Part shown: positions 12,201-23,797 of the stretch, piece after piece
How positions within the stretch are numbered: position 1 is the first letter of the stretch
Layout: every line of letters starts with the position of its first letter
Source: Xanthostigma xanthostigma
Taxonomy: Eukaryota; Arthropoda; Insecta; Raphidioptera; Raphidiidae
NCBI GenBank assembly: GCA_963575645.1
Contig: OY754471.1
Coordinates: 48,982,820-49,046,819, forward strand
Direction of reading: 5' to 3'
Length of the DNA: 64,000 bases
The notes under the pieces: model-generated
What the model was told of the DNA's origin: nothing
Databases searched by the model: none
Seen by the model: the letters and a program-made list of their open reading frames with translations, nothing else
Position numbers and translations under genes: made by a program

Positions 12201-12695
12201 GACTGCCCGTTGCCAAGTCAAGGAACTGATTTTCCTTTGAAATATACTTTTCGAAAAAGAAAGACAAATGTCCGAACTTATTCTCTAAATCATTTCCTGT
12301 ATCATCGAGCGAAAAATCTATTAAGTTGACGGGGAAAATGCTGTCAGTGAGTGGCCACGGTTTTGTTTCTCCTAAAATTTTACGAGGAAAGAATGACAAG
12401 AAAGAACGCTCGTAAATGGCCAGTTGATGATAATTCCAAACATTACTTAGTTTAATATTCGTCGCAAATATAAAGCGTTCTGCTATCAATATAGTGAGAT
12501 AACCAGTCATGCATAAGAAATATTTGTATGAGTATGATGTGTGATAGAACACACGGCATTTTAAGTAAATGAATATTGCCGGAACGGGTTTGCGAGAAAA
12601 TATACGTCTGTCAAAACTATGCAAATCATATTACTCACTGCGAATGGATTGTCAATTGTGGGATCACCAAATGGATTTTCGTCGAATCCAGACAT
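9256..12695 (-). CDS. Scamp: Secretory carrier-associated membrane protein
   Basis: Seven exons on the minus strand: 12639-12695, 12007-12102, 11807-11941, 10167-10374, 9829-10081, 9502-9628, 9256-9420; 346 residues. SCAMPs are four-span proteins of recycling and secretory vesicles. The N-terminus [19 protein letters not shown] carries NPF motifs for EH-domain proteins, a third lies in LDDYNPFAD, then a Gln/Pro-rich stretch, a coiled coil ([19 protein letters not shown]), the signature [16 protein letters not shown], and the conserved [18 protein letters not shown] loop between membrane spans. The C-tail is Ala/Gln-rich ([12 protein letters not shown]). Length and order fit the long SCAMP class with NPF repeats. 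Intron 3 (10375-11806) hosts a Mutator-like element. The start is shared head-to-head with Ras2, 607 bp away. Confidence 0.95.
10617..11470 (+). mobile_element. Mutator-like non-autonomous element with tRNA-Glu-like unit, copy 1
   Basis: About 854 bp in SCAMP intron 3. Inverted ends share CTAGTCGTCCGCTAATTGGA and then further units of the form ATTCGTCC-N-GGACGA. The outer ends differ slightly (GGTGTGTCTAG and, inverted, GGCTGGTGCTAG). Inside are a tRNA-Glu-like stretch (10752-10819) and a short minisatellite with the word GGGGTATGCGAATTGT (10910-11055). It shares all these parts with 22966-23797, which lies in the other orientation. The flanks (TATAATATA left, TATTAATATA right) are similar but not an exact duplication. 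No transposase is present. Confidence 0.65.
10752..10819 (+). repeat. tRNA-Glu(CUC)-like sequence inside element copy 1
   Basis: Reads GGCTCTCACCC for the anticodon loop region (anticodon CUC) and has an exact T-arm and B box, GGGTTCGATTCC. The acceptor stem pairs poorly and the D arm is short, so this is a tRNA-derived module rather than a working tRNA gene. The surrounding DNA element, not a tRNA gene context, explains its presence. Confidence 0.6.
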
Positions 12696-13302
12696 TTTGC
12701 ACGTTATTAGTTATTTAATTGTTCTATCCAAACTAAATAATTATCTTTATCTTATCTGTTTATACTTTCATATTAAAATTGTGACGAAATTTTATCAGAT
12801 TTGTCACTTTGCAATCGCCGTCACTTGATTTAGCCACGCGCATGTGTCAAAATTATCATCAATTAGGTACGTTCCAGCATAGTGATTTTTATACAAAATC
12901 ATACAAAAATTGTTCACGAAACACTAATAAATTATTTTTTCTTTGCTCACTTTTAACGCAATCGTTTGAAAAATTTGAAATTAAAAACGGTAAAATTTTA
13001 CTTATTCGTCGCTTTCGATTATGGAACGCACCTTAACCACCTTACTATTACTTTAGTAATAGTTAAGGGCGTTCTAAATTTGCCATAATCGAAAGCGACG
13101 AATAAGTAAAATTTTACCTTAAAAACATAGCAAAATTGCCAATTTAATTAATTTTTTTCTTTTTTGCGTAGGCTTTAATACTAAACGAAGTGGTAAAAGG
13201 TGTGCCTATGCGTAGGTTTGAAATATGGTGACATTCTGAGAAAACTGACGGGGTTATTCGTTTGCTGTCAATTTTTGTTGAAATTTCAGAAAAATTACAA
13301 AT
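12696..13302. promoter_or_regulatory. Shared upstream region of SCAMP (-) and Ras2 (+)
   Basis: 607 bp separate the two divergent start codons. Both 5' leaders must lie here, so a bidirectional promoter is likely. No TATA box is obvious. A 130 bp hairpin element sits in it. Confidence 0.5.
12989..13118. mobile_element. 130 bp near-perfect hairpin MITE with 8 bp target duplication
   Basis: Ends start GGTAAAATTTTACTTATTCG and the inverted copy extends through TCGCTTTCGATTATGG, leaving a loop of roughly 55 bp. The flanks are identical 8 bp words TTAAAAAC (12981-12988 and 13119-13126), as made by hAT- and P-type transposases. It is a very small foldback element located between two divergent promoters. 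Confidence 0.8.
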
Positions 13303-14514
13303 ATGTCAAGACAAAACGATCGACAGAGTTTTTCTCAAACTTATAAATTGGTAATTGTCGGAGGAGGGGGTGTTGGAAAGTCGGCGATAACAATACAATT
13401 CATTCAGGTTAGTAACGAAACAAAATCTCGTCTTAAGGCCCATATATAGACATTTACCAGACATAAAAAACGGCTTTCGAAACCCTGAACATTGAATATA
13501 TCACAATTGTAAATATTACTTAGCTTTAGAAAATTGAAAATAAAATGTCGAACAGATATAGGATAGCTGTTTTATTAAATTAAATGTCTCAGCTCTCAAT
13601 ATAGTAGATTGTTTAGAACATACCAATATGTACTTGATTAATTATATTCGCTATGGTTAATAATAACCGTATCAGACCTGCAGGTATTGCTATATGTAGT
13701 TTTTTAAATAACAAGAACTGCGGTAAAAAAAATGACACCGACCTAGAAGTAATTTGTATAAATTAACTAAAAAACTATTTTTATATACTACACATACCGT
13801 AATATATGATGTAAATTATTGTAGAGCTACTTTGTTACTGACTATGATCCAACAATTGAAGATTCGTACACCAAACAGTGTGTGATTGACGATATTCCTG
13901 CAAAACTGGATAGTATGTATTAAAAAGTTTGTTTTTTTCTTGTGGCACTTAACTTTTGTTCGGTAAATTATAATGCATTTGAAATGTGTCATGCTTTATC
14001 AGTGAGTAGCAGTTTCTTTTTTGCTTTTTAGTTCTGGACACAGCCGGACAAGAAGAATTCAGTGCTATGCGCGAACAATACATGAGATCTGGAGAAGGTT
14101 TCTTACTCGTATTTTCAGTAGCCGATCACGCTAGCTTTGATGAAATCTATAAATTCCATCGGCAGATTTTGAGAGTGAAAGATAGGGATGAATTTCCAAT
14201 GTTAATAGTGGGAAATAAGGTAAGATAATAAGATTTGTGAAAATAGTTACATAATGACGCGATATACAGTAGTGCGATTTTACAATTGAAAGGTCGATTT
14301 GGAACATCAGAGGATCGTATCGAACGAGGAGGCGCAGAACATGACGCGTCAATTAAAGATACCGTATATTGAAGTTAGTGCCAAATTGCGAATGAACGTC
14401 GATCAGGCGTTCTTTGAATTAGTGCGCATTGTGCGCAAGTTTCAACAGTCTGAACGGCCTCTGCTGAAACCGGATTACAAATCGAAAAATAAAAAAAATT
14501 GCTGTATGCTTTAG
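13303..14514 (+). CDS. Ras64B: Ras-like small GTPase of the Ras2/R-Ras (Ras64B) type
   Basis: Four exons: 13303-13407, 13825-13912, 14032-14219, 14293-14514; 200 residues. All G motifs are present: P-loop GGGGVGKS (20-27), effector [26 protein letters not shown], guanine-binding NKVD and ETSAK-type VSAKLR. It ends in a basic tail and CAAX box CCML, so prenylation and membrane anchoring are expected. The short N-terminal extension and [23 protein letters not shown] fit Drosophila Ras64B and human R-Ras2 rather than Ras85D/K-Ras. GGGG replaces GAGG at the P-loop as in this subfamily. Divergent from SCAMP. Confidence 0.93.
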
Positions 14515-14777
14515 ATTGCCGGAACGTACTGATTTCAGGTGTGGCCTTAAAAAAGATTTTTTTTTTGGAACATTTAGTATCATTGATGACATGCATTGTT
14601 TAGCACAAATTTTATTCGTTGAAATTGTTTTTTTAATGAATAGGTAACGATAAAGCATATTGTTGAATTCGCAAAATAATTAATTTTTGAAAATTACGAT
14701 TGATCTTTATATAATATATTAATTTAAAGAACAAACAGACAGGCATCGGTAGATTTTTTTCAGTTAAGCGTTTTCAC
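14515..14777. other. Ras2 3' flank
   Basis: AT-rich sequence directly after the Ras2 stop; presumed 3' UTR. No other feature is seen before the hAT-like element. Confidence 0.4.
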
Positions 14778-15460
14778 TAGTGTTGGGCGATTATGAATGA
14801 TATAATCGAAATATTTCGATTATGGCTGAATAATCGATCATTCGATTATGGCAACCGAGATATCATTCGCTTGAATCGATTATGAAATATGAAATGAATA
14901 TTAAATCCCGACACAGTACTATTGCTATGTCCACTGTCGATATTAATGTGATATATCGATATATCATTCGGTATCTGCATCTACATGCACTGGTATGGGC
15001 AGTGTTTTATTTAATAAACTACCAAATAGCTTAACTGAAATTCAGTGTGATGTAAAGAATTTAAGTTCAAACTTAAATCAAATTCCTAAAAAATTGTTTT
15101 TCTGACATTAAGGATTTTTTAAATTTAAATTTTAATGTTTAACTCATTATGTAAATTGACGATGTATCCATCTAGGGCATAACAAATATATTTCTATTTC
15201 CATTCGATCATACCAGTGATTCCATTATTAATATTGTGTTAAGTAATATTAACAAATTGAAATTGCAAAGTTAGAACATAATTCATAATCGATATTTGGA
15301 ATGATCATTCGCTTATACTGTAAAAGTAAATAAAACGAAATTAATAATTGCCAAGTTTGCGCATCATTCATAATCGATAATTCGAATGATCATTCGATTA
15401 TAATAACCGATTATTTCGATTCATTCGATTATTGAAATATATCGATTATGCCCAACACTA
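14778..15460. mobile_element. hAT-like non-autonomous element
   Basis: 683 bp with inverted ends TAGTGTTGGGCGATTATG and CATAATCG...GCCCAACACTA, the TAGTGTTGGG type common in hAT elements. Flanks GTTTTCAC (14770-14777) and GTTTTCAT (15461-15468) form an 8 bp duplication with one mismatch. The interior is full of short words such as CATTCGATTATG in both orientations, probably subterminal transposase-binding sites. No coding frame is left. Confidence 0.75.
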
Positions 15461-18152
15461 GTTTTCATTTCTTAACCGAACGAGCGCGTTCATTTTTGAG
15501 ACTCGAAACTGTCTGATAATGTAGATAGGGACACGTTTTGTCTTCAAATCTACTACTAAATAATGACAAAATCAATGATGCACATCTCATATTATTTCTA
15601 ATAAGAATAAATATACTTTTAAAGTATACTATTTTAAATAGAGGTACGTTATATAAATATTTTTTTATTCATATACAGAAAAGTAATGTAGCAGTACAAT
15701 TAAAGAAAAAATTATAGGTACCATTGATTGACGAATTCTAGGAATACGTCAATCAACGGTCATAAACTAAAAGTAAAAAAAACTAAATGCTTCGATGTTC
15801 AGTGTCACAAATTTTAAATTATTTGAATTTTATAGTCAAAACTTAGATTGTCTATTTTACCGTTTCTCTAAAACTGTTTAACAAGCGGTGCAATTACTTT
15901 TTGATTTCTTTAAAACAAGTAAAATATATTTTTATTTTTTTCCCAGTTAGAAGTATTATTGTAAATAATTTTATTTTTATTAAAACGAGTATTTAATATA
16001 TTGCAAAGTAAAAATTTGCGTGCATTATTTTTGTAATTTTATTTTTAACATCTCAGAGCATTAACGGCTGCTCAAAACCAGAGCTGAAGACGTCAATAAT
16101 AGCATTTATTGTGTGTGCGAAACGAATAGGTACAGGTCTTGTGTTCAGAATGTTATTTAGCCAGCTTTTTATTTTAATTTCATTTGCTAATTAATTTGGA
16201 GAGGCGAATTACATGTACTGGAATTTGTGAACGATTGTATATTAGAGACGTTCGACAACACTCAGAGAATGTTGTGCCTAAAATAGATGTAAAAGTTTTT
16301 CATAAATATATTTTATAATAACGTAGTGCTGCGACCGAAATACTTGTTAAACGATGGAATAAAGAACGATTAATTTATTAGTTCGGGAAGTAAAATAAAA
16401 AAAAAATCTGTCTGACTGAAAATAAAAAATTGTTTGATTAATTTCTGAGCGCCACGGTGATAGTAAATTTTTATCGACGAACAAATATTTTGAGATCTAA
16501 GTAATTTAATTACTTTTTTCGCAGCATGAAGCTATTTTGATCTCTTCATTTAAGGGGCGTATTTTCTAAAAAGAATTTCAGAATTTATAGAACATATATA
16601 TTGATAATAATTATCACTGCCGATAGAAAAATATTAACTATTTTTATACAATTAATAGTATCGAGTAAGGTACAGAAATTGAAAAAAAAAAAACGTAATT
16701 TAAAAACGTTACCCCTTTAAAATTGATTAAAATGTTTTAATAGCCACTTCGCAGCTTGCCAACATGAAAATATGAATGTTTTAACTTCTGTTATGGTAAT
16801 CTAATGTTGTGAGTTGTAACTAATGTCGTTAGAGGTTTTTTTTCGTAATGGAAACTAAATATGTAACCATATCTCATAGCCGGGATCCGGGACATGTCAA
16901 AGGAAACTTGAATTGAATCCCGCCTATGCGTTCGGAGTGTTGATTATTTCGCAAGTGATTTTTACATATTCGAATGATTAAGTTATGCGACATATACGAT
17001 GTAGTTGGCCGAACATACTGCAATAGCGTATGATTCAGCTCTTTGGCAGTATAATTGGAGCTTAACGTACACGTTCCGCTGTTGCACTTTGTCTTCCATT
17101 GTCATTCTTTTTTCTTTTCTTGTAAATCAGCTTAGTGCGTAAGTTTATAAACGTCGCTATACTAATTATAAAAAATTGTTGTGTGCTTTATTCATAAAGT
17201 GAAAGAAAAAATGTAATTCTTTATGAACAATGTTTTAAAGTTTATTTATATAATATTATTTTAACAGTTAGATCCGGTAATTTGTTAAATAACACGTGTT
17301 ATTTAATGAATCATATTTACGTCACAATATTTGTATAGTTAATCGTGACCGTTTTATTTCTCATTTTCTGTGTTTAATGACGTTTTCTTCAGATAACAGG
17401 ATTTTTCATTAATTATGACATCTTTTGTAAAATAATAATTATAGATTCTGTTACAAAATTTAACAATACAAATACAGTCGTAATCGGCTATGACGCATCC
17501 GAAGGGACGGTGTGATTGGTTTATATGCGAGCGTTCGTTAGATAAGAACAACGGCAACAAAAAATTGTTTCGACGCTGATACGATATGCTAGGAATGAGT
17601 GTCCGTTATACGGTTTTATACGAGTTCGCTATTAGGTTCGTTCCAAGCAGCCCGAAAACGGTTTCGGAACTGCCAGCCGCATGCGCACTAGGTAAAACGA
17701 AGCTGTTTGTGGCGATTTTAGAACACGTTTTACCTACTGCGCATGCGGGTGACGGTTTCGGAACCGTTCACTGGCTGCTTGGAACGAACCTATTGTGTTA
17801 TACTTGAACAAAACTACGTGTGTTTAATGGAGAATTTTGACGGGATTTTTCAGTTTGTTTGTATAGTAGAGTATTCGTTATAACCGAGTTCGACTGTTTG
17901 TGCAATATTAGAAACTCAACTGAATTGTTTCATAAAAGGCTAAAACTAATGTAGGTACATGTAAAATAATTGTATTGTTTTATAAACGAAAAGATCATTT
18001 AAATAAATCAACTAATTTCGTAAAATGTGATATTTTTATAACTTCTTATTTAGTAGGTATATTTTCTAATAGTATGTAAGCATGTATTATCATTGGTACT
18101 AAATTAACAACAGAACTATTTTGTTGATTATTTTCAACGCTGGTGACCTCAT
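15461..18152. other. Gene-poor intergenic DNA
   Basis: Roughly 2.7 kb of AT-rich sequence without a supported gene. Apart from the small TIR element at 17629-17795, I recognise no coding, RNA or repeat signal. Confidence 0.5.
17629..17795. mobile_element. Short GC-rich MITE with about 65 bp imperfect TIRs
   Basis: Inverted halves share AATAGGTTCGTTCCAAGCAG, then ACGGTTTCGGAACTG / ACGGTTCCGAAACCG and GCATGCGCA-TAGGTAAAAC around a short centre. The flanking repeat is ATT or TATT, too short to assign a family. The composition is clearly richer in G+C than the surroundings, as expected of an insertion. Confidence 0.6.
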
Positions 18153-19454
18153 GGTCCGGGGGCCAGCGACCTATTTAGGTCGTCCATTTCCGCGCGGCTG
18201 AAAAACTCGCAAAATGCTCAGACAGTAGTACCATATAGCATAGTGGCCGTCAGCTGCGCCAGTATCGGTGGAATAGCCTCCCACGCACGGTTAAAAAGAT
18301 AATATTTTTTGTATCCAAATCTTTGACAAACGTCTGTTAGGTACATAGGTATCCATGACTACTTATCAAAAAACTGTTCGTTATTAATTTTTCATTAAAA
18401 TTCGATAATTCAAACTCCATTCTATTAGAAAGTAGATATTATACTAATTAATTTATATATTTTTTAGATTATTTCGAAACGTCATCTAGTGAAATATTGA
18501 TTTATAATTTATTATTTTTTGTCAATATAGGTATAGTCTAAAAAAAATTGGTCGATAATTTTATTTATTTGAATAATATTTTTTATCATTACCTATCGAT
18601 TGAAAACTTGCCAAAAGATAGTTATTAATGATCTTTCATAAAAAAAAAACGTCAGCTGGCTGTACGATGGTGGATGTTACGTCAGCTGATCATACGAACT
18701 TGACGAAATTAATATGAATTCAGTCATTCCCTATCACATGAAACTTTGTCAAAAGGTAGTTTTTATAATATTTAAAATAAATAAAATCGTCAGCTGCTTG
18801 TATATTGGGGGAAAGATTGTCAGCTGATACAAAAAAGGGTGTGGTAGAAGAGAAAGTTGGGAACGTCGATATTTTGGCGGTAAAGCTGTAAAGCGTCGAT
18901 AGCAATCGCTATGATACAGTTGAAAATCATTAGGTTGTTCAGGAAGTATTACATCTCTTGCTGCTAAATTATAATTTTTTCGAATAGTGAGTATATTACG
19001 GCACTTGCACAAATCTTCGTTGATTAATTTTAACGTTGAACTTTTCTTTTGACAAAATACACAAAAATTCCAGCCAATTGGGTGACGGGACCACTTCAAA
19101 AATGTTGACATTTTATTATATTAAAGAATTTCTGATATCGCGCGGGTAATGGATCGTATTCAATATGATATTTACTATTCGTTGCCATGGTTAGCTACAT
19201 AATATTATGTTCCACGTCATGTAAAAATTAATCTAAGCATGCCGAACTAGTTTATTTCTGACAGATTTATGAAACAAAAGAGCGGCTGATTTCTTTATTT
19301 TCAAAATATTTCCGAAGCTATAAAGCTACCTATTCCCCCGATAGTGCCGCAGCTGACGGCCACGATGCTACATAGTCCAACTGTCTAAAGCTTTTTACGA
19401 GTCTTTGAGGCATGCGGAAATTGGTAAGAAAAACCTGTTACTGGCCCCCGGACT
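18153..19454. mobile_element. 1.3 kb TIR element with a CxxC...YHxxCYxxF remnant
   Basis: Ends GGTCCGGGGGCCAG and its inverted partner at 19441-19454 bound about 110 bp of imperfect inverted repeat (shared TGGCCGTCAGCTGCG near 18243 and 19350). On the minus strand, 18749-19111 encodes WNFCVFCQKKSSTLKL followed later by QLYHSDCYRRFTAL, a zinc-ribbon-like pattern that I associate with transposon-encoded proteins but cannot place in a family. A word near 18524-18577 (AATTGGTCGATAATTTTATT) also occurs at about 5461-5485. No transposase catalytic domain is seen. Confidence 0.5.
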
Positions 19455-19819
19455 ATCAGCTGTTGTGCGTTTATAATCTGTTTATTTTTACAATATATTT
19501 ACCATTTGAATCAAAAGACAATAGTTGAAATGATTGCCTTAATTAATACAACGTGCTACAGTAGAAGCTCCAAAAGACCCTTTAAATAAATTAATTTATT
19601 TTGTAATTCGTAATATTTTTATTAACTTTATTATTAAACAATAAAAAGACATTAATTTTTGAAAGACTCATACAATTTTTATTAAATAAAATATCGTTTC
19701 TAATTGAATGCAAATTACAACAGTATTTTGTTAACAAGAAGAAAATAATAATCTATGATCGATCGGGAATAAAATTAGTAAATATAATTTATTTATAAAT
19801 ACTCTATAGTTGAATGCCG
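19455..19819. other. 3' flank of the Q-rich gene A
   Basis: AT-rich sequence between a transposon end and the stop codon of the minus-strand Q-rich gene; presumed 3' UTR of that gene. Nothing else is recognised. Confidence 0.4.
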
Positions 19820-22571
19820 TTACGACATTTGTTGATTTATTATTGGCTGTTCTTTGTGTGGATTGGAATTGTAGTATTGCATATTTTCTTGTGCATTCAT
19901 GCCCCAGCTATTTTGTTGTCCCTGATCGTCAACGGCTGTTTGTTGGACTTGTTGGAGCGGAATTTGTTGTTGAATTTGTTGACCGGTGATTTGTTGTTGA
20001 CCGCTGGCTTCTTGTTGAGCGTTGGCTTGTTCAAATGGAACTTGCTGTTGACCGCTGACCTGAAACGGTACTTGTTGACCGCCAACTTGATTGTATGCAA
20101 CTTGTTGTTGGCCGTTGGCTTGTTGAAACGGAACTTGCTGAGCGCTAGCTTGAATTGCAGCCGGCTGTTGACCTCCAGTTTGTTGAAACGGACTTTGTTG
20201 TTGTTGTTGTTGACAGACGTGTTGAAACGGAATTTGTTGTTGGTCGGTGGCTTGTTGTTGGTATTGAATTGGTTGTTGACCGGCAACTTGTTGAAACTGA
20301 TTGTGTTGATGATGACCGATAGCTGGATTTTGTTCTTGTTGGCGGAATTCTTGCATAGTTTGCTGTGGTATTTGCACTCTGATTGTCTGAGGCTGAGCTT
20401 GTTCTTGTGGCAACTGAACCATAACAGTTTGCGGTGCCGCCCCGTGACCGTACGTCTGTTGTGGCATTTGCATCGTCGTCGCCGGATGTTGCGGCTGTAA
20501 AATTTATTCGGAGCAAATAAATTATAAAGGCGACCTCGAGTCGAGACTTTGAATAAGCGGCGTTTTTAAGGAGGTTGATCCGTTACAGTCCCAATCAAAA
20601 GTATGTCGAATTCTAAATGGGAACTTTTATAATTTACAAGTCGATGATATCAATAAATTATTGTCATAAAGGCATAAATAAATAATTTTTTTTAATATTA
20701 ATTAATTATTTCAGTACTTTATTTAATGAACTAACTTTTGAATTTTTTGTACAAAGTTAGGTTAAAAAAAATAAATTTATGTAAATATCTGTATTTTACA
20801 TATTTTTTGCAGTAAATAATTAAAAAAAGAAATTAGAAGTAATAAAAATAAAAAATAAATCATTAAAAAGTTGAAAATTCAGTTAAAATTGTTAAATCTG
20901 TCAAGAATAAAAGTCACTTATCGAAGTGCTAAGGTTTAATAATTTTTTTTATTGATTAAAAGTCTCCTAATTAAATTAGAAAAAATATTAAAATATGCGT
21001 AAGACATCGATGCTTTACATAGATAGTTTTCGGAACTGCTGACATTATTTGATTATTTGCAAAAAATTGAAGTGTACCGTTTGCAAGCTAGGTTGACATA
21101 TTTTCCATAAGACTACATGTAAAAGTTTTTTTTAATTTTTAACTTTATAAATCTCCTAATGATTTTGGATTTTTTACAGAAAATTTTGTCATAAATAATC
21201 TATTAAAAAAACTTTATTTCAGATTTTTTTCATTATCTTCGTAAAACGGCTCAGCCTCCTTAAGCGCGTATTTCTGGCATGCGCCGAATAGCGGCTAGGC
21301 ATCTGATTGCATTGCGCCACATGTCGTAAATGGAAATTTAGGAAACTTTATTAGGTATCTGAAATGCATGAATCATCTCATCGCGCTCGAGACATGTTGA
21401 GCCGAGAACTGCTATTTAAATAGGTTGAAAAATAGACTGTAAGTATAACGTACCGTCGCAACCTGTTGATACTGAGTCGGCGGCATTTGTTTCTGCACGA
21501 CATAGCGCGCGGCCGTCGGTTGTTGCATGGACGCGGCGTACTGCTGCGCTTGACTTTCCTGCTGCATGGCCTGCTCTTGCGGCACGTAATACGCCTTAAT
21601 CGGCGGTTGGGTAAAGTCGCAGTGGCAGCACTGCTGGTGACCCGAGTACAGTTCGTTGGGCGCGTGCATCATATTCTGTTGTTCTTGTGCCGGCTTCTGC
21701 TGACACTGACCCAAATCTCCTTGGCTTTGCACGACTTCGTATTGAGCCCGTTGGATCGCGTTGTCTTGCTGCATATTTTGACCGTCGTTGACGCACTGCC
21801 TCGCGTTCTGTTGATCTTGAAGAGTGAACTGCGACCGAGGCGTGTGTTGGGTACGACCGCAGAGGTCGACGTCTTGTTTTTGATTCGAAATGTTTGCGCC
21901 CTCCGGATGATGAACCGGCCGATGACGCGCCGGTTCCGGATGCGCTTTTACGTTGGGAAAAGCTTCCGCCGGTACCATTTGACGGTATGCCTGGTATTGA
22001 AATATACATAGCTGGATAAATTTCGAACGAGGACTGGCTTTTTATTTAATTTCACAATGATATTTCTAGCGAGTGCCGAGAGTAAGGATTTTTTCTGTGA
22101 CATTTTCAACTGACTTACTGCGTCCTTTGCAACGGCCTCACAACTTTTCGTACTGGCGTCAGTTATTTTTAAAAGATACTCTTATCGTTTGTTAATATGT
22201 AAGTATATAATATTATTATGTGAGTTATATCTGAGCAAATGATTGTGTCACATCTTTTAAATGATATATATTTTTAATAATAATTCACCGTCGAGGACGC
22301 AGCTGTCGAGCGTCTATAAACTACTATTAAATCTAATACGAATGAGAAAACTATGAAAGTATACCTCATATTATAGTATGTATAGTATAATGCATTGATT
22401 ATTATTATAATAAAGTAGACAGTTTACCATTTCGCAGTTCTTCTTACATTTGGAACGCTCGCAGCCATCTTGCAGTCCGTTGGCCTTTATGCAAGAACAG
22501 TTAGAGATTACTTTACTACACCGTAACTCGGTTGGCTCGCTGTTGTAAGCATTTACAGATTTTTCAGTCAT
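19820..22571 (-). CDS. Glutamine-rich orphan protein A
   Basis: Three exons: 22428-22571, 21454-21990, 19820-20494, all phase 0; 451 residues. I do not recognise a family. Residues 1-48 are Cys-rich (ELRCSKVISNCSCIKANGL, then CERSKCKKNCEM). Exon 2 is rich in Q, H, P and A, with a CCHCDF cluster. Exon 3 is over 30% Gln and carries repeats around QQVPFQ and GQQQVPFEQANAQ. No signal peptide or membrane span is seen. It is a paralogue of gene B at 31690-32394: both have NGLQD before the first intron, followed by 13 residues up to it, both have phase-0 introns, and VMVQLPQEQ...TIRVQIPQ in A aligns with VTQLRLPQEEQ...IITLRVPQ in B. The start is the first ATG after a TATA-like box. Confidence 0.72.
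20495..21453. other. Intron 2 of Q-rich gene A
   Basis: 959 bp AT-rich intron with no recognisable insertion or coding signal. Confidence 0.5.
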
Positions 22572-22642
22572 TTTTAATTCACTAGCTAATCGAAAATTAC
22601 AAATTTAAAAATAATAATAGCTTCAATTTGCCTTTTTACTGT

Positions 22643-22652
22643 ATTTATAAAG
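22643..22652 (-). promoter_or_regulatory. TATA-like box of Q-rich gene A
   Basis: On the minus strand the sequence GCTTTATAAATAC lies about 75 bp before the start codon at 22571, a suitable place for a TATA box. The placement is inferred; no transcript start is known. Confidence 0.45.
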
Positions 22653-22733
22653 CACAATACAAAATCCAAAAGTGTAAAAATAAAAATTGAAATATAAATA
22701 AAAAATATAATTGTTTAGTATCTTAGTGATGCT

Positions 22734-22750
22734 AGTATTTTGTCACCAAA
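22734..22750 (-). promoter_or_regulatory. Conserved upstream motif shared by Q-rich genes A and B
   Basis: The minus strand reads TTTGGTGACAAAATACT, 163 bp before the start codon. The same word with one change (TTTGGAGACAAAATACT) lies 138 bp before gene B, while the surrounding sequence is not obviously alike. This suggests a shared promoter element kept since duplication. Confidence 0.5.
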
Positions 22751-22965
22751 TATCGAGTGGGTCGTGGCATTGCAACATTAATTATCTAGACAGCAGATAT
22801 TATTGTAACTAATCAATTTTTGTAAATAAATAATATAAATTCGCGTACATCAACAGAAAGACGTGTGTAAAGCTGAATCAATATCTTCAAAGACGCAATG
22901 TACGTTACCCACCTGCGATGCAGGTAAGGTAATCCACCGTTATAGGGTCCTGTACTATTTTTTTG

Positions 22966-23797
22966 GGCTGGTGCTAGTCGTCCGGTAATCGGATGAATAA
23001 TTTTTTTTTATTCGTCCGGTAATCGGACGACTTATTTATTTTATTCGTCCGTCAATCGGACGACTTATTAATTATTCGTACGGGTACTGTAATAATTTTA
23101 TTTCAAGAAAAAAAAATTGTACAAACGCCTGAAATTAAATAAATTCACACACAAACGTCAAAATAATTAACATTTAGGCACCATATTGTATTGCACTAAA
23201 CAGTAACCACACTTATAATGTTTTATTACACTGTGAAAACGCAGTTCTATTCAAACAATTAACTATCTAATTCGCATACCCCGTTATCGTTCACCCCGGA
23301 ATTGTTTTTTTTTTTAAACAACATTTGCCCCTTCCCGTTTCACTGCGAGACAATTCGCATACCCTTTTATCGTTCATTTCGAAATTACAATTCGCATACC
23401 CGTTTATCGTTCACCCCGGAATTGTTTTTTTAAAAACTGCACATTTGCCCCTTCCCGTTTCACTGCGAGACAATTCGCACACCTCTTAATCAAAAAAAGC
23501 GGTGGTTTTCAATCTTCATGAAAATGTGAGTTTTAAGTTGTAGTCTCAAAGTGAAAAAAAATAAAAAGTAAAAACAAAACTCATTACGGTACCGGGAATC
23601 GAACCCGGGCCTCTTGGGTGAGAGCTAGGCACGCTACTTGTTACACCGTAATTGAATATGTCAAGATAGCTTTGTAATTATATATTATTCATACAGTAGT
23701 CATCCGGTTGCTGGACGAATAAAATAAATAAGTCGTCCGATTACCGGACGAATAAAAAAAAATTATTCGTCCGATTACCGGACGACTAGACACTTCC
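22966..23797 (-). mobile_element. Mutator-like non-autonomous element with tRNA-Glu-like unit, copy 2
   Basis: 832 bp, opposite in orientation to 10617-11470. Its ends GGCTGGTGCTAGTCGTCCGG and GGAAGTGTCTAGTCGTCCGG (inverted) extend into about 100 bp TIRs built of ATTCGTCCGGTAATCGGACG units that are themselves palindromic. The flanks are the identical 9 bp word ATTTTTTTG (22957-22965 and 23798-23806), the duplication size of Mutator-like elements. The interior holds the GGGTATGCGAATTGT minisatellite and a tRNA-like unit at 23584-23651. No transposase is present. Confidence 0.7.
23584..23651 (-). repeat. tRNA-Glu(CUC)-like unit inside element copy 2
   Basis: 68 nt on the minus strand. The acceptor ends TTACGGT and ACCGTAA pair over all seven positions, the T arm CCGGGTTCGATTCCCGG pairs over five, and the B box GGTTCGATTCC is perfect. 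The anticodon would be CUC (CTCTCACCC). The anticodon stem has two mismatches and the D arm is reduced, so I call it tRNA-derived. It is better paired than copy 1 and may be transcribed by RNA polymerase III. Confidence 0.6.

Noticed and set aside
19814-20500. 228-codon plus-strand frame rich in Leu
   Set aside because: It is the reverse of Gln codons in exon 3 of Q-rich gene A. The minus-strand frame joins to other exons in phase; this one does not.
21466-22011. 181-codon plus-strand frame
   Set aside because: Shadow of exon 2 of Q-rich gene A; arginine- and leucine-rich without splice context.
23584-23651. A genuine tRNA-Glu gene
   Set aside because: The D arm is reduced and the anticodon stem has two mismatches, and the unit lies in a repeated TIR element, so it is called tRNA-derived.
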